From: Loxodes magnus
Lineage: Eukaryota; Ciliophora; Karyorelictea; Loxodida; Loxodidae
DNA length: 64,000 bases
Direction of reading: 5' to 3'
Assembly: GCA_946699065.1 (NCBI GenBank)
Contig: CAMPDV010000059.1
Location: forward strand, 434,001-498,000
Shown: piece by piece, positions 24,090-33,968 of the stretch
Position numbering within the stretch: the stretch's first letter is position 1
Layout of the letters: each line of letters opens with the position of its first letter
The notes under the pieces: model-generated
The model's database searches: none
What the model was told of the DNA's origin: nothing
The model's input: only the letters and a program-made list of their open reading frames with translations
Program-made: the position numbers and the translations under genes

Positions 24090-24440
24090 TAAATAGGGTG
24101 GAAAGGTCTTTCCTTCGGATGCTGCTTGGAGGCCAGCAAGGCAACTAAAAATGAGCACGGATGGAGGATAAATCGGAGAAAGAGAAACCAATAACAAGAG
24201 AAGGAAGATTCGAAAAGCTGGAGAACTCTGAATGCCAGGAGAAAACCTTCTTCATCATATGTCGGGAAAGATGTACCCGTAATCGCATATTGCATCCTAT
24301 GCTTTGAAAGGAAAAATTACAGGGACGTACTGCAGGAAGAGAAAAAATGGATAGAGAGATCCATAAAATGTTATTTTTCGAGATTAAATAAAATTAATTT
24401 AAAGAGCTGCGCACCAACGAGAGTGTTACGCGCTCTATAA
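24090..24440 (+). mobile_element. G+C-richer repeat island, coding remnant
   Basis: A 350-nt island that stands out in composition. All three plus frames are open. One reads MEDKSEKEKPITREGRFEKL through GREKMDREIHKML. Another reads VPVIAYCILCFERKNYRDV, whose C-x2-C and nearby residues recall CFVCKQTGRKYRQC of the gag-like protein. The island ends in copy 3 of the palindromic element. It is probably a fragment of the same element family, but the frame and identity are uncertain. Confidence 0.4.
24403..24436 (+). repeat. short palindromic element, copy 3
   Basis: AGAGCTGCGC to CGCGCTCT with the same flanking pattern as copies 1 and 2. It carries one extra base in the centre relative to copy 1. 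The terminal stem is preserved. Confidence 0.7.
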
Positions 24441-25786
24441 TCAAATTTATTTATATTTAATCTATAAAATAATATTATACTTATAACAATATTTACACTA
24501 AACATTAAATAGTATATTATATATTATTATTATCAAATAATTAAAGTATAATCTATCTATAAAATAGAGATATTTTAAAGTATTATATTTATCTTAAAGC
24601 AAATTAATTATAATTCTTAAAAAGTTTATAGTTTTAATTATAACATAATAAGCAAATATTTAAAATAATAAGAAATACCAAATTATAAAACAGTATATAT
24701 ATAACTTAATAGATATCATTTATAAACATTTAAACTTCAATAACTTTTACCAATTTAAATACTAAATTTCACAAAAATAAAATATATTATTCAAAAATAC
24801 AACCTCATTATAAATTGATTTATTTTCTAAACCATAAAATAATTATTTTGCTGTTTTTCATTTTTTTCTTATATAAAAAATTAATTTTTTATAATAAAAT
24901 TATTCCATTTTAATAAACTAATTTTTTTACAAAATGTGATAAAAGCTAAACCAATCTTTTATAAACTTATTACTTAATTATTTACTAACTAAAATTTATA
25001 ATATCTGCACATTGTTTAAACGATAAATGATATTTTTTTATTGGAAATAAAAGAATGTTTTAATTAAATAATATATTACTATATACTAAAAAATCATTAT
25101 AGTTAAAGATTTAATTTGCTATTAATTTAACTTAGTTTTATTTAAATATTATAAATATTCTTCAAAAACTATAATAGAATTAATATAAAGTAAATAGTTT
25201 TTCTAAATAGTATTTTAATTTAACTATTTCTTTTATATAATAACATAAGACATTTATTTTTATATTTTTAGATATAGCTTTATTCTTTTAATTAGCTCGT
25301 CTAGAAGTTAAATAAAATTAAAACTAAACTATAATAATTTTTATTTTATAGCTATAAATAAGTTTAAATTAAGAATCTTTAACATAAGAAGTATTTCATA
25401 TACATTTTTATTTAGTTAATATTATTGTTTTGTATTTAATCTTAATCCAAATAATTTTAGTATAGACTCTAAATTCAAAAGAGTATAACTGGTTTATTAA
25501 AATAAAAATAATAATAAATGAAGTTATTAAGATTAAAGAATGATATATTTTAATTCTTTTTTACTAACTAAATTAATTTCAAGCTTAAAAATATTTACTT
25601 CGTTAAAATAAATTAATAAAATTAGCGTTATACCACCATTGTTTAGTTTACCACGAAAAAAATAAAGAAATCAAATTTAATTATTAATAATAGGTTAGAA
25701 ATGTTTCTAGCTTCATCTGGTATCTTTGATTATTTTCTTCTTCTCTTCGTTTTTATAATCAAAATGATTGCTTTCACTCTTTAAAT
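24441..25786. other. A+T-rich spacer
   Basis: No gene-like frame. Long A/T runs only. It separates two repeat islands of opposite orientation. Confidence 0.55.
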
Positions 25787-26141
25787 TCATGTAATTTTTC
25801 CAAAGGCTGGAGTTAGAGAGCATTCCAATATTTGTGTCAAATGACCCAATTAGGTTAATCTCTTCAAAATAATAGTTATTTGTGATCTGGTCATATCTTT
25901 GTTGTTTTCTAATTGCTGATCAAATTAGCGATATGTAGAATCAGGATAACTCATAGATCTGGATTTCAGTTCTCTCTAGTCGAATTTTCGTTCCGATAGA
26001 GAGAACTCTTAAACAAATAAGGCTTATCACACAATGGGTCCGTTCTTACTTGTTTGTGGTGGCATCTATTGCAAGAGTACTTGCAGTGCAGACGTGACTA
26101 CACCGGATTACCTACTCGGTTGACTAGAAACCAAAATCCAT
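25787..26141 (-). mobile_element. SRQSG-family repeat protein, copy B (better preserved)
   Basis: Read on the minus strand, this G+C-richer block encodes SRQSGVVTSALQVLLQQMPP, then VWQALFVQEFSLSERKFDQ, MSYPDSTYRQFDQQLENNKDM and ILKRLTQLGHLTQILE, ending at TGA 25787-25789. Only one internal TGA is read as Trp, and copy A has TGA at the aligned site, so this Trp-TGA predates the split. The ATG at 26141 matches the ATG of copy A, but two bases are missing between it and the conserved frame, so the 5' end is damaged. It looks like a small helical protein without a known fold signature. It may belong with the gag-like reading frame upstream on the same strand. Confidence 0.5.
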
Positions 26142-27122
26142 TTAAAAATGAATATAACTTTTTTATAATAGTAAACAAAAAAGCAAAGTGTTAATAATAA
26201 AAACCATTATAAAATATAATAATTTAACTTAATTTTTAAAACTAAAAAGCTTTTTGCATAAATTTTTACTAGAATTTCTCTAATTCAGATTTTTAAATAT
26301 TTCATTAAAAATAAAATAAGAAATAAATATAAGCATTTAGATATTAAATTGATTTAAAATAATTTAATTAAACTAAAATTGGATTATATAATAGTATAAA
26401 TACTAAAAATAATTATATTCATTTCTATAAGCAAATAATATAAAAAGCAAAATGAAATAAAGTTATTTTTAATAGATTGAAATATATTGGTTTAATATAA
26501 ATTATTTTTTATTATATAAATTATAGCAAAACATTACCTTTTTACTATAAATTTAATAAATCTATTTTAAACGCAAATCTAAATCTAAATATATATTTAA
26601 TAATATAAATTAAGATAATTCTGAATCATCTTAAACTTTATAATTTTTTGTAATTAGATTTAAGCTCCAAAATATTAATTTCAGGAATATTAATTTTAAG
26701 TTTAGAAGAAATATATAAAATGCCTAGTCAAGCGACAAATATAATTAAAAATATAGATTATTAAAAATTTTGCATTTACACAAATTATCTTTTTATAATT
26801 ATTCTAATTAAATCAACAAAGATAAGATAAAAATATTTGAAGAAACATTAAATTAAATACCAATATCTTGTTATAATAAAAATAATACATTCTTTATAAA
26901 ATTAAATTTTTATTTCTCTGATTATTATGTTATTAATATTAAAAACCTTTATTGCTCAATTTATTTAGAACATTTTTTATTTTTTCCCTTTTTATATAAA
27001 GATTGGTTAAAATATTTAATTAACTTCAATCTTTTTTATTAAATATTAAATAGAATAAGATGTTATGAAAATTATTCTGCATTCTATAAAGCAAACTATA
27101 TAAAAAGAACTTAAAAAATTAA
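26142..27122. other. A+T-rich spacer between SRQSG copy B and the tRNA-like fragment
   Basis: No coding frame with convincing composition and no repeat recognised. If the gag-like remnant and copy B are one element, this is its internal spacer. Confidence 0.45.
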
Positions 27123-27192
27123 GAACGCTGTATGATCTAGGGGTATAATTTTTGTGTTAGTGCGGGAGATTATATATTCTCTCATAAAAGAT
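27123..27192 (+). repeat. tRNA-Pro-like fragment (pseudo-tRNA or SINE head)
   Basis: TGATCTAGGGGTATAATT at 27133-27150 matches the D-arm/A-box region of eukaryotic tRNA-Pro (compare TGGTCTAGGGGTAT). The following TTTGT...GCGGG can form a wobble-rich anticodon stem around a TTAG-containing loop shortened by one base. The acceptor ends do not pair, and no T-arm or B-box (GGTTCRANTCC) is present. It is therefore not a working tRNA gene. A tRNA-derived short interspersed element or a decayed tRNA is more likely. Confidence 0.4.
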
Positions 27193-27289
27193 CTTATTGT
27201 ATTTAAAAATTCTAAAAGACAAGCGAAAAAATATTATATTTTCATTCCAATATATATCCTTAATTTGAAATATTTTTGCACAAATCTTG

Positions 27290-27922
27290 TAGAGTGATAA
27301 TCCAAAAAATACAAATATAAAATTAAATGTTTGACGTTCTTGGAGGTATTTAAACCTCTTTTCTGTCGAGCTTTAATAATAGAATCTTTTTGATTCTCTT
27401 TTAGGTTTAAATCTTGAGCTATTTTCTCCTTCGATTATCATTGGGACATTTCCTTATTCTTGTAGGTCATTAAACGCTGCATTTTTTGCTGCTTTTCTTC
27501 TATTTTTTCTATTTTGTTGACCAGTTCTTTCTGCTTCTATTGTTAGTGTTATGATCAACTTTTCTGGTCTTGGGAAATGTTTCAAAATGCGCCGAGGTCT
27601 CTTTCTTAGGTCATGAGTCTCTATTATATTTCATCTGCAAGTTTAAGTTTTTCAATTATCTTCTTTTGTTATTCTTCAAATTTTAAATCTCTTCCTTGAG
27701 GTCCAGCACCACTTTAATCAGCAAATCGTAGCTTATTTACTATTTTGTGATGAGATCCGAGATTTCTGAGCGAATTATATTTTTAGCCTATATCCTTGGC
27801 TTTTCTTCAGAAGTGGGAGACTCATCTTGATAGGTGATTTTTTCCTGATCCTAGCCTTTCTAGGATGTCTTTAACTCTTGCCTTTTTGGAGCCTCGAAAA
27901 ATCCTGTTTTGAATCCTGACAT
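27290..27922 (-). pseudogene. broken copy of the gag-like coiled-coil gene
   Basis: The minus strand starts MSGFKTGFFEAPKRQELK, then reaches a coiled coil (LDLKEEIQNLKNNKR) parallel to DLKEEVKKLRLENR of the copy at 17389-18239. The frame then shifts: KIIEKLKLADEIQQR through KELVNKIEKIEEKQQKMQ lies in a second frame, and VPMIIEGENSSRFKPKRE in a third. PMIIEG corresponds to PMDIEG of the other copy. No zinc knuckle is recognisable at the end. At least two frame changes without good splice sites make this a pseudogene. Confidence 0.5.
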
Positions 27923-30445
27923 TTTTTTAATTTAGAAAGATAAGCCGAAACTTCAATTTATCAGTTATTTTATAATTGAAATATCTTTAAAAAGCATCAA
28001 TATCTCTTGATGCTACTAAACAAATAATTTTATTTTGTTTAGGATAAATTATTAAAATAATAGCTTTTCTATTCCTTAATAATTTATATCTATCTATCTA
28101 TCTTATATACTTTATTTACGAAATGCTATGAACATTTATATTTTTAACCTTTAAAATATAATGCTATAAATTCCATATCCAATTTAAAGTTTTATTTAAT
28201 AAGTAAATAATATTTCTAAAAAGAATTTGAAGGAAACATTAAAAATATTATTTTAGAAATATATGATTCTATTTGCTTTTTTAATAGAAATTTATTCAAT
28301 TAAATAATAATAATAATAATAAGATCAAAAAGTTTCAATACTTTGAGTATTGGGACATAATTGCCCTACTTATAGTTTATTCCATGCGAATTATGTTAAG
28401 TATAAGAGTTTATGTAAGTTTACTATCAACCCCTAGTTAATTCTTCCTACTCTTGTTCTTTTGTTTCTTCAATAAAAAATTATTTAAATTAAAAGAATGT
28501 AATGCTTAAAAAATAAATAAATATAAATTTGAAATTAAACAAATGTTTATTTTATCTTGCTATAAATATAGATGTTTATGGAGGAACTATCATAAATTAA
28601 GTAATTTTCTTAATAATATTTTAAAGATAAAATTAGTTATAAAAGAAAATATATAAGCATTTTCCTTAGTTTAATTTAGAATAAAAGAAGTTCAGTTACT
28701 TAATTAAGTTCTTCTAAACTTTGTTTTTCACTTCAATTTATATTCTAAAACTAACTTTAAACTTCAAAGATATATTTATAGATCACACTAATAGCTAAAA
28801 ATACAACTATATAAAATAGGAGATTTTTAGGAAACTAGTAATGTTCTTAGTGTGAAATATTTAATTAGATGCAAAAACAAAAATCTAAGTTTTATTTATA
28901 AATATAGTCTAATTTCTTATATTATACTTTAAATTAAATCTTTAAAATATACAATTAATATTTAAGCCTTTATTTCTTAATTGGTACTGTTAATAAGTGA
29001 TCATATCGTAAACTTAGTTTATTTTAGCAAATTTTGAATTTCAATAGATTGTTTTATATAATTTAATTTCTCACTTTTAAATTTTAGAAAAAAGTTGAGG
29101 AATTTCTTTCTAAATTTACTTTGGAAAATCACAAAAAATTAAGTGTTGTTACAAAATAAAATTTCAAAGATTTAGAAAAAAATTAACTCCTAATAAAAAT
29201 AAAAATTTAACTGAAGATTTTAAGCTTTAGAGTAAATTACTTGCAATCATTTCAAAAAAATAAATATTCTAAATAGAACTTAAACTCGGACACAGTTGTA
29301 AAATTGATTAGGCTAATCAAATTAAAAAAATGATGAGATATTATTCAAAAAAATTATGACTTAAAAAATTGGTATGTGATTGAATAAAGTAAAATAACCT
29401 AAAAGAATAACTGTTTATCAAAAAAATTTATTAAATTTCCATGTACGAAAGAAAAAAATAGTGCTATTAAATGTGTTAAAGCATAAATGAATTATGGAAT
29501 TATTTCTTAATTATCAATATGTTTCTTAAACAAATAGTTGTAAAAATATCTCAAGCCTTTTTCTTTGCATAAAATTAAAATATTAATTTTCTTCTTTTTT
29601 CTTTATAATTTAATTTCTTTATTTACAAAAGTTAAAATTTTCAAAATTTGTAGATTTATTCAAAGCAAGTAAACAGTATTAAAAAAGCAGTCTATAATAG
29701 AAATCCTATAGTTCGAAAAATTATATTAAAGGGTTATTTCATATTAATACCTTAAATAATGAAAGAATTATTTATAGATTTAAAATATAGCTAGAATAAG
29801 TAATTAGTAAATGATTTACCACATTTAAAATGAGAGACATATTATTAAATAAAAAAGTAACTTTATACTTTTTGGAAGATAAATTGAAATTACCAATGTA
29901 ATCTTCCTTATGAAAGCTAAAAAATGTTGATAAGAGTGAGATAATAATTTATAACTATTTTAAAACTATTTTTTTTAATTATTATATAATTATCTATAGA
30001 TATTCATTCTAATTTTAATTTATGCTATATACATAAACTGTAAATTTTATAATTAAGGAAAAGATTTTTATTAATAAACTGAAAATAAGCAAATATAATA
30101 TTTGTAAATATACAATTAGCACTGATTAAAAATAAAGCATAAATATTCCATTTATGATGATTTTTAAAAGATTAAAGTCATTATTTTATTAAAATTCTTC
30201 TATTAATTATTAATTATAAAACTTGTTTTGGTTTATCAATTTTCTTTTGAGTTTATGCCTTTTACCTTTTTAAAAATAGCTTTTATTTTTATTTTTAGCA
30301 AATTTATAAATGACGAGTATAAGCTCATTAATTTTAAGATTGGTAGATCAATTATAACTGCTTTACTTTTTATTGCTCTTATAAGTTTTGCGATTTTTTT
30401 TCAAGATTTAACTTAAAATTAATTATTATTGCTTTACTTCAAGCA
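27923..30445. other. long A+T-rich spacer with faint coding traces
   Basis: 2.5 kb. It contains an (AAT)n run at 28302-28322 and a slightly G+C-richer patch at 28330-28450 of unknown origin. Around 29094-29450 on the plus strand two adjoining frames read KKVEEFLSKFTLENHKK and TEDFKLQSKLLAIIS...LKLGHSCKIDQAN, possibly a decayed gene. Nothing else is supported. Confidence 0.4.
28302..28322 (+). repeat. (AAT)n microsatellite
   Basis: About six uninterrupted AAT units. Confidence 0.85.
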
Positions 30446-30993
30446 TCAGCAATTCTTTAAATTTAAGTTTTGATTATAATTCTTTTCCTCCTTAATAAGT
30501 TCCTTAATTAGTTATTTGATATTCAATAATTTAGTCTTAAATGTCTCGACTACTATATTATATTTAAGTTTTCTATGGCTAATTTGTAAAAAAACTTAAA
30601 GAATCTGCTTTAGTTCTTAATTTGAATTTTGATAAAATTTATGTAGAAATGAAGACTCTAAACTTTTCTCATTATTTTTGGCAGTTGATTACATGTTTAT
30701 AGCTGTATTTAAACTTACTATGTAATTATTTGATATCGTTTTAAACCAGAAGAATTATTTATGGATCCTAACTTATTCAATCAAACAATAAATTTGCTTC
30801 AATCTTCAATCTAACTTTTCTAGAAAACTTTTGAAAATAATTTTTCTTACTTAAATCTAAAATTTATTAATTTTACCTCAGTAAAACTAAATTTAAGAAG
30901 TATTTGTGTTTTATTTTTTAACCAACTGTATAATAGAAAATCTTCAATAAAAGATACTTTGCTTAATAAATCAAAATGCTAATATTTAGTCAT
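30446..30993 (-). CDS. possible small helical protein with one 20-nt intron
   Basis: From MTKYQHFDLLSKVSFIEDF at 30993, removal of a 20-nt GT-AG interval (30857-30876) gives 175 residues to TGA at 30446: LEKLDWRLKQIYCLIEQV, then STAKNNEKSLESSF, SNQELKQILQVF and LIKELIKEEKNYN. Only one internal TGA. Against it, the protein has no Gly and no Pro, and the first exon is only weakly coding-like. The last 82 codons, from an ATG at 30694, are the better part. No family recognised. Confidence 0.35.
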
Positions 30994-31416
30994 GATACTA
31001 ATTTCAACTTCTCAGTTTAGGACTTACAAGTAACTATATTTTAAAAATACCCTTCTTTAAAAAATATAGTAGTATCTCCTTTTTAAGCTTATTTAAATAA
31101 TATTAAAGATATAAGGCAATTAATTAAAAAATCTACAAGATTCTCTAACTGCCATTAAATCTATAAAGTTACCATGTAGAAAGCTATTAAAACTCTATTT
31201 ATTAGCTATTACTCTACTTTTATAATATATACTCATGTTTATTTTATATAGCCTTGCTTAGCATATTATCTAAGTCTTTTTTGGAATAAAATGAAGATTA
31301 ATCATAGTGATAGGGAATTAAATTTTTACTCTATTAATTAGCAGAGGTAAATAGGTTTTATTTGATTAATAAATCTAATAGCAAAGCTTTAAAAATCAAA
31401 TTAAAATATATGATTA

Positions 31417-33968
31417 TCAACTAATGTTTTCATTCTTACTACTCTACTCGACTAAATTAGTGCTTTTAGTTCCATTAACTTATTTTTCTTACTTCTACTA
31501 CTTTGAGGGATCTAAGGAATTTTAAATTGATTTTTAGCAAAATTCTATTTTTTAATGCAAGGAAAAAGCTTTAATCTCTTCAGAAATATCAACACCTATC
31601 TTTTTAATTTTAACCTGCATTGAAGTGCACCATTTTTCATCATTTATAAATATTCAGTCCAAAAAGTCAACACTGTATAAATGATCAGAAATCCCATCAT
31701 AATTGTTCTAATGATAGAAAATTTCTTACACTGATTTGGTTAGTATAGTTAGATGTCTAAATATCTCTTTAAATCGTATATATTTCCTAATCATTCCTTC
31801 CAAAGTGCAAAAACATGTTCACTATTAATATTTAGATAAAGCTTGAAATTATTTTAAGGTTAAGCTTCTGAATTTGATTTAGCTAGTTTTGTATTCCAAC
31901 TTTATCTGGATGTAAAAGAACTTTGGAGATCAGTTATCTTGTAATAACAAAGAAAATAATAAGCATAATTTGCTTTGATCTATATAAATTCTTACTTAAT
32001 TTAGAACAGTAAAATGTTCTTTATTCTTGTGGATTCAAAGTTCGTCAAATAGTTAATAGGAAATTCTTTTTCTTCTTTTATGAATAATTCATATAAGAAG
32101 AACTGAAGTCCTCATGGAATCTTCTTTATATCTTTTCCAATTTTATTTAAGATTTTTTCTGTATAACTTTTCAGAAAGATTTATTAAACATTATCAGATT
32201 TGCTTATTTTTCTGGACTCGTTGAATTTAGGAGGATTGAATCAGTTTGTTTTTAGGAAATATTTTTTAAATGGATCAACTAGTTTGCTAAACTTCGCTTA
32301 TTTGTTAGCCAAGATTTCTATTATAATTTTGTAAATTGAAGTACCTAATCATACTTACGCTTATTTAGAATGATGCTAAACTGCTTCTATTAATTATTCA
32401 CCATTTCCAGTGCATATCTTTATAGATTGTGCCAAGACTTACATCTCTTCTGAATTTATATCCATTTCTTAGTTTTAATCTACTTGCAAATCTTCAGATG
32501 ATTATTCAAATCTTTTCGTCAAAGGATTTTCTACCTCTTCAGTTGACTAATTTTATTATTGGATTTATTGAGAATAAATTTATCTAATATGCTACTATAG
32601 AAACGAACTAATTCTTGAATCTTCTTGAATTTTAACTAAGAAATCATTTTCAGGATTTCCTTTTTATAGATCTTAAAGTGTCGGTATTTAAGCTTATTAC
32701 AGTCTTTTATATTTTGCATTTTTTTAATCATAATTATCCTTTAATGGAGTCTCTTCTATTTCCTATTCTTATATTTAATCCTTTACGAAGTTCTTTTTAA
32801 TTATATCTATCTTTAAAATCCGTTTATGGACTGCTTAATCAATTTTTGAAGTTAGAGTACTCATAAAATCTAGAGAGTAACTAGAATTTTAAATTGTTTA
32901 CCCTTAATCTAAGGCAGCGAGGGATTTATTTAGTTTATAAGCTATTAAATTCTTATCAGCCTGGATTTAAGAGAAAGTTCTTTTTAGTTTTTATGTTTTT
33001 TCTCCTACTTATTCGTTCTGAAATTATTCATTATCGTTATTCTATTCTTTTATCACTTACATTTCCTTTTGGTATTGCATTTATATTTTGTATTTTTTTT
33101 CCTTTTCTACTTTTTTTATGTCTTGATTTAGATTCTAGTTTGAAGTATTAATTGGAGGAAGAAATGAGCAACTTTAATTAATTTTTCGCTTCAATTAGTT
33201 GAATTAAGATGACCAAATTGATTATTCAGTATTTAATGTTTCAAGAGTTTACTCAGGGGTTATTTTTTGTTCCTCTTACCTTTAACTGAACTAAAGAATC
33301 ATTTTTTTCCAATTGTCTTCATTCTCACGCTACTCTTCTTATGGCTATTTCTTAAATTACTTTTCAAATTGATTTAGTTTTTAAAAAATAAACATTTGCT
33401 ATTAAGTTGGTTTATAAGTTTTCCTCTTTGGCATCTTTTTTTCTTATGCACTTTCTAATAATTAAATCTAATCTTCCTCTGTGTTCAATTATTCAGTAAT
33501 TTACTCATTTATCTTTGAATGGTTTATTCAATATGGATCATTTTACTTCACATACTAATTCCAATCAAAAGATTTATTTTATCATTCTTTCTCTTTTAAA
33601 ATGTTGTTTTTCCTGATTATGACTCCTTACATCTACTTTTAATCAAAACTTTTATTAATCTGTCTTTAGTGTTTAAATTACAAAGGGGAGTTCTAAATAT
33701 TTATTTATCTAGAAGGTTTTAACTAAGGAGTTAAGAACATTTGCTTATTTTAGTTTTCTGCACTTGATTACCTTGAAAACCCTTGAGTAAGTTTCATCTA
33801 TTTTTTTTTGAGATGATACTAGTTCTGATTTATTTGTTAAGGTACTATTTTTGATTTGGCCTATTTCTAAGCGATTTCTTTTTAATTAAATTTAAGCTTT
33901 TAGGCTTTAAGTTTATCATCTTCTCTAATGGCAATTTTGAGTTCCATTTTCTAAATACTTTTAGACAT
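31417..33968 (-). CDS. large glutamine-rich protein of unknown function, splice model uncertain
   Basis: Starts MSKSIQKMELKIAIRED. Residues 1-430 are Gln/Lys/Asn/Ser-rich with short helical pieces (QPQEEQRENEDNWKKMI). A folded-looking region follows: LAQSIKICTGNGEQLIEA, NPPKFNESRKISKSDNVQ, SYTEKILNKIGKDIKKIPWG, KEEKEFPINYL. The 3' end is certain to be in another frame (SDHLYSVDFLDW, FINDEKWCTSM, VDISEEIKAFS) and stops at TGA 31417. Joining needs one or more introns. A consistent choice is 31980-31995 (16 nt, GTAAGA...ATAG) plus 31708-31729 (22 nt, GTAAGA...TTAG), giving 837 residues. A single 26-nt interval near 31750 is an alternative. No domain is recognised; in one frame HPDK appears, but the rest of a J-domain is absent. 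Confidence 0.6.
31708..31729 (-). other. candidate 22-nt intron
   Basis: GTAAGA...CATTAG, similar at both ends to the proven introns. It would place NNYDGISDHL in frame with upstream sequence. Not proven. Confidence 0.35.

Noticed and set aside
24006-24295. Minus-strand standard-code frames over the G+C-rich island
   Set aside because: They overlap each other in different frames and have hydrophobic shadow composition; the plus strand carries the charged, coding-like frames.
28302-28322. Tandem repeats as a CRISPR array
   Set aside because: Simple AAT units without spacers, in a eukaryotic genome.
31860-31920. HPDK motif suggesting a J-domain in the glutamine-rich protein
   Set aside because: It appears in only one of three candidate frames and the flanking helices do not fit a J-domain.
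32894-33151. Hydrophobic plus-strand frame that looks like a membrane protein
   Set aside because: Antisense of the Lys/Gln/Glu-rich minus-strand gene at 31417-33968; Lys and Glu codons reversed give Phe/Leu/Ser.
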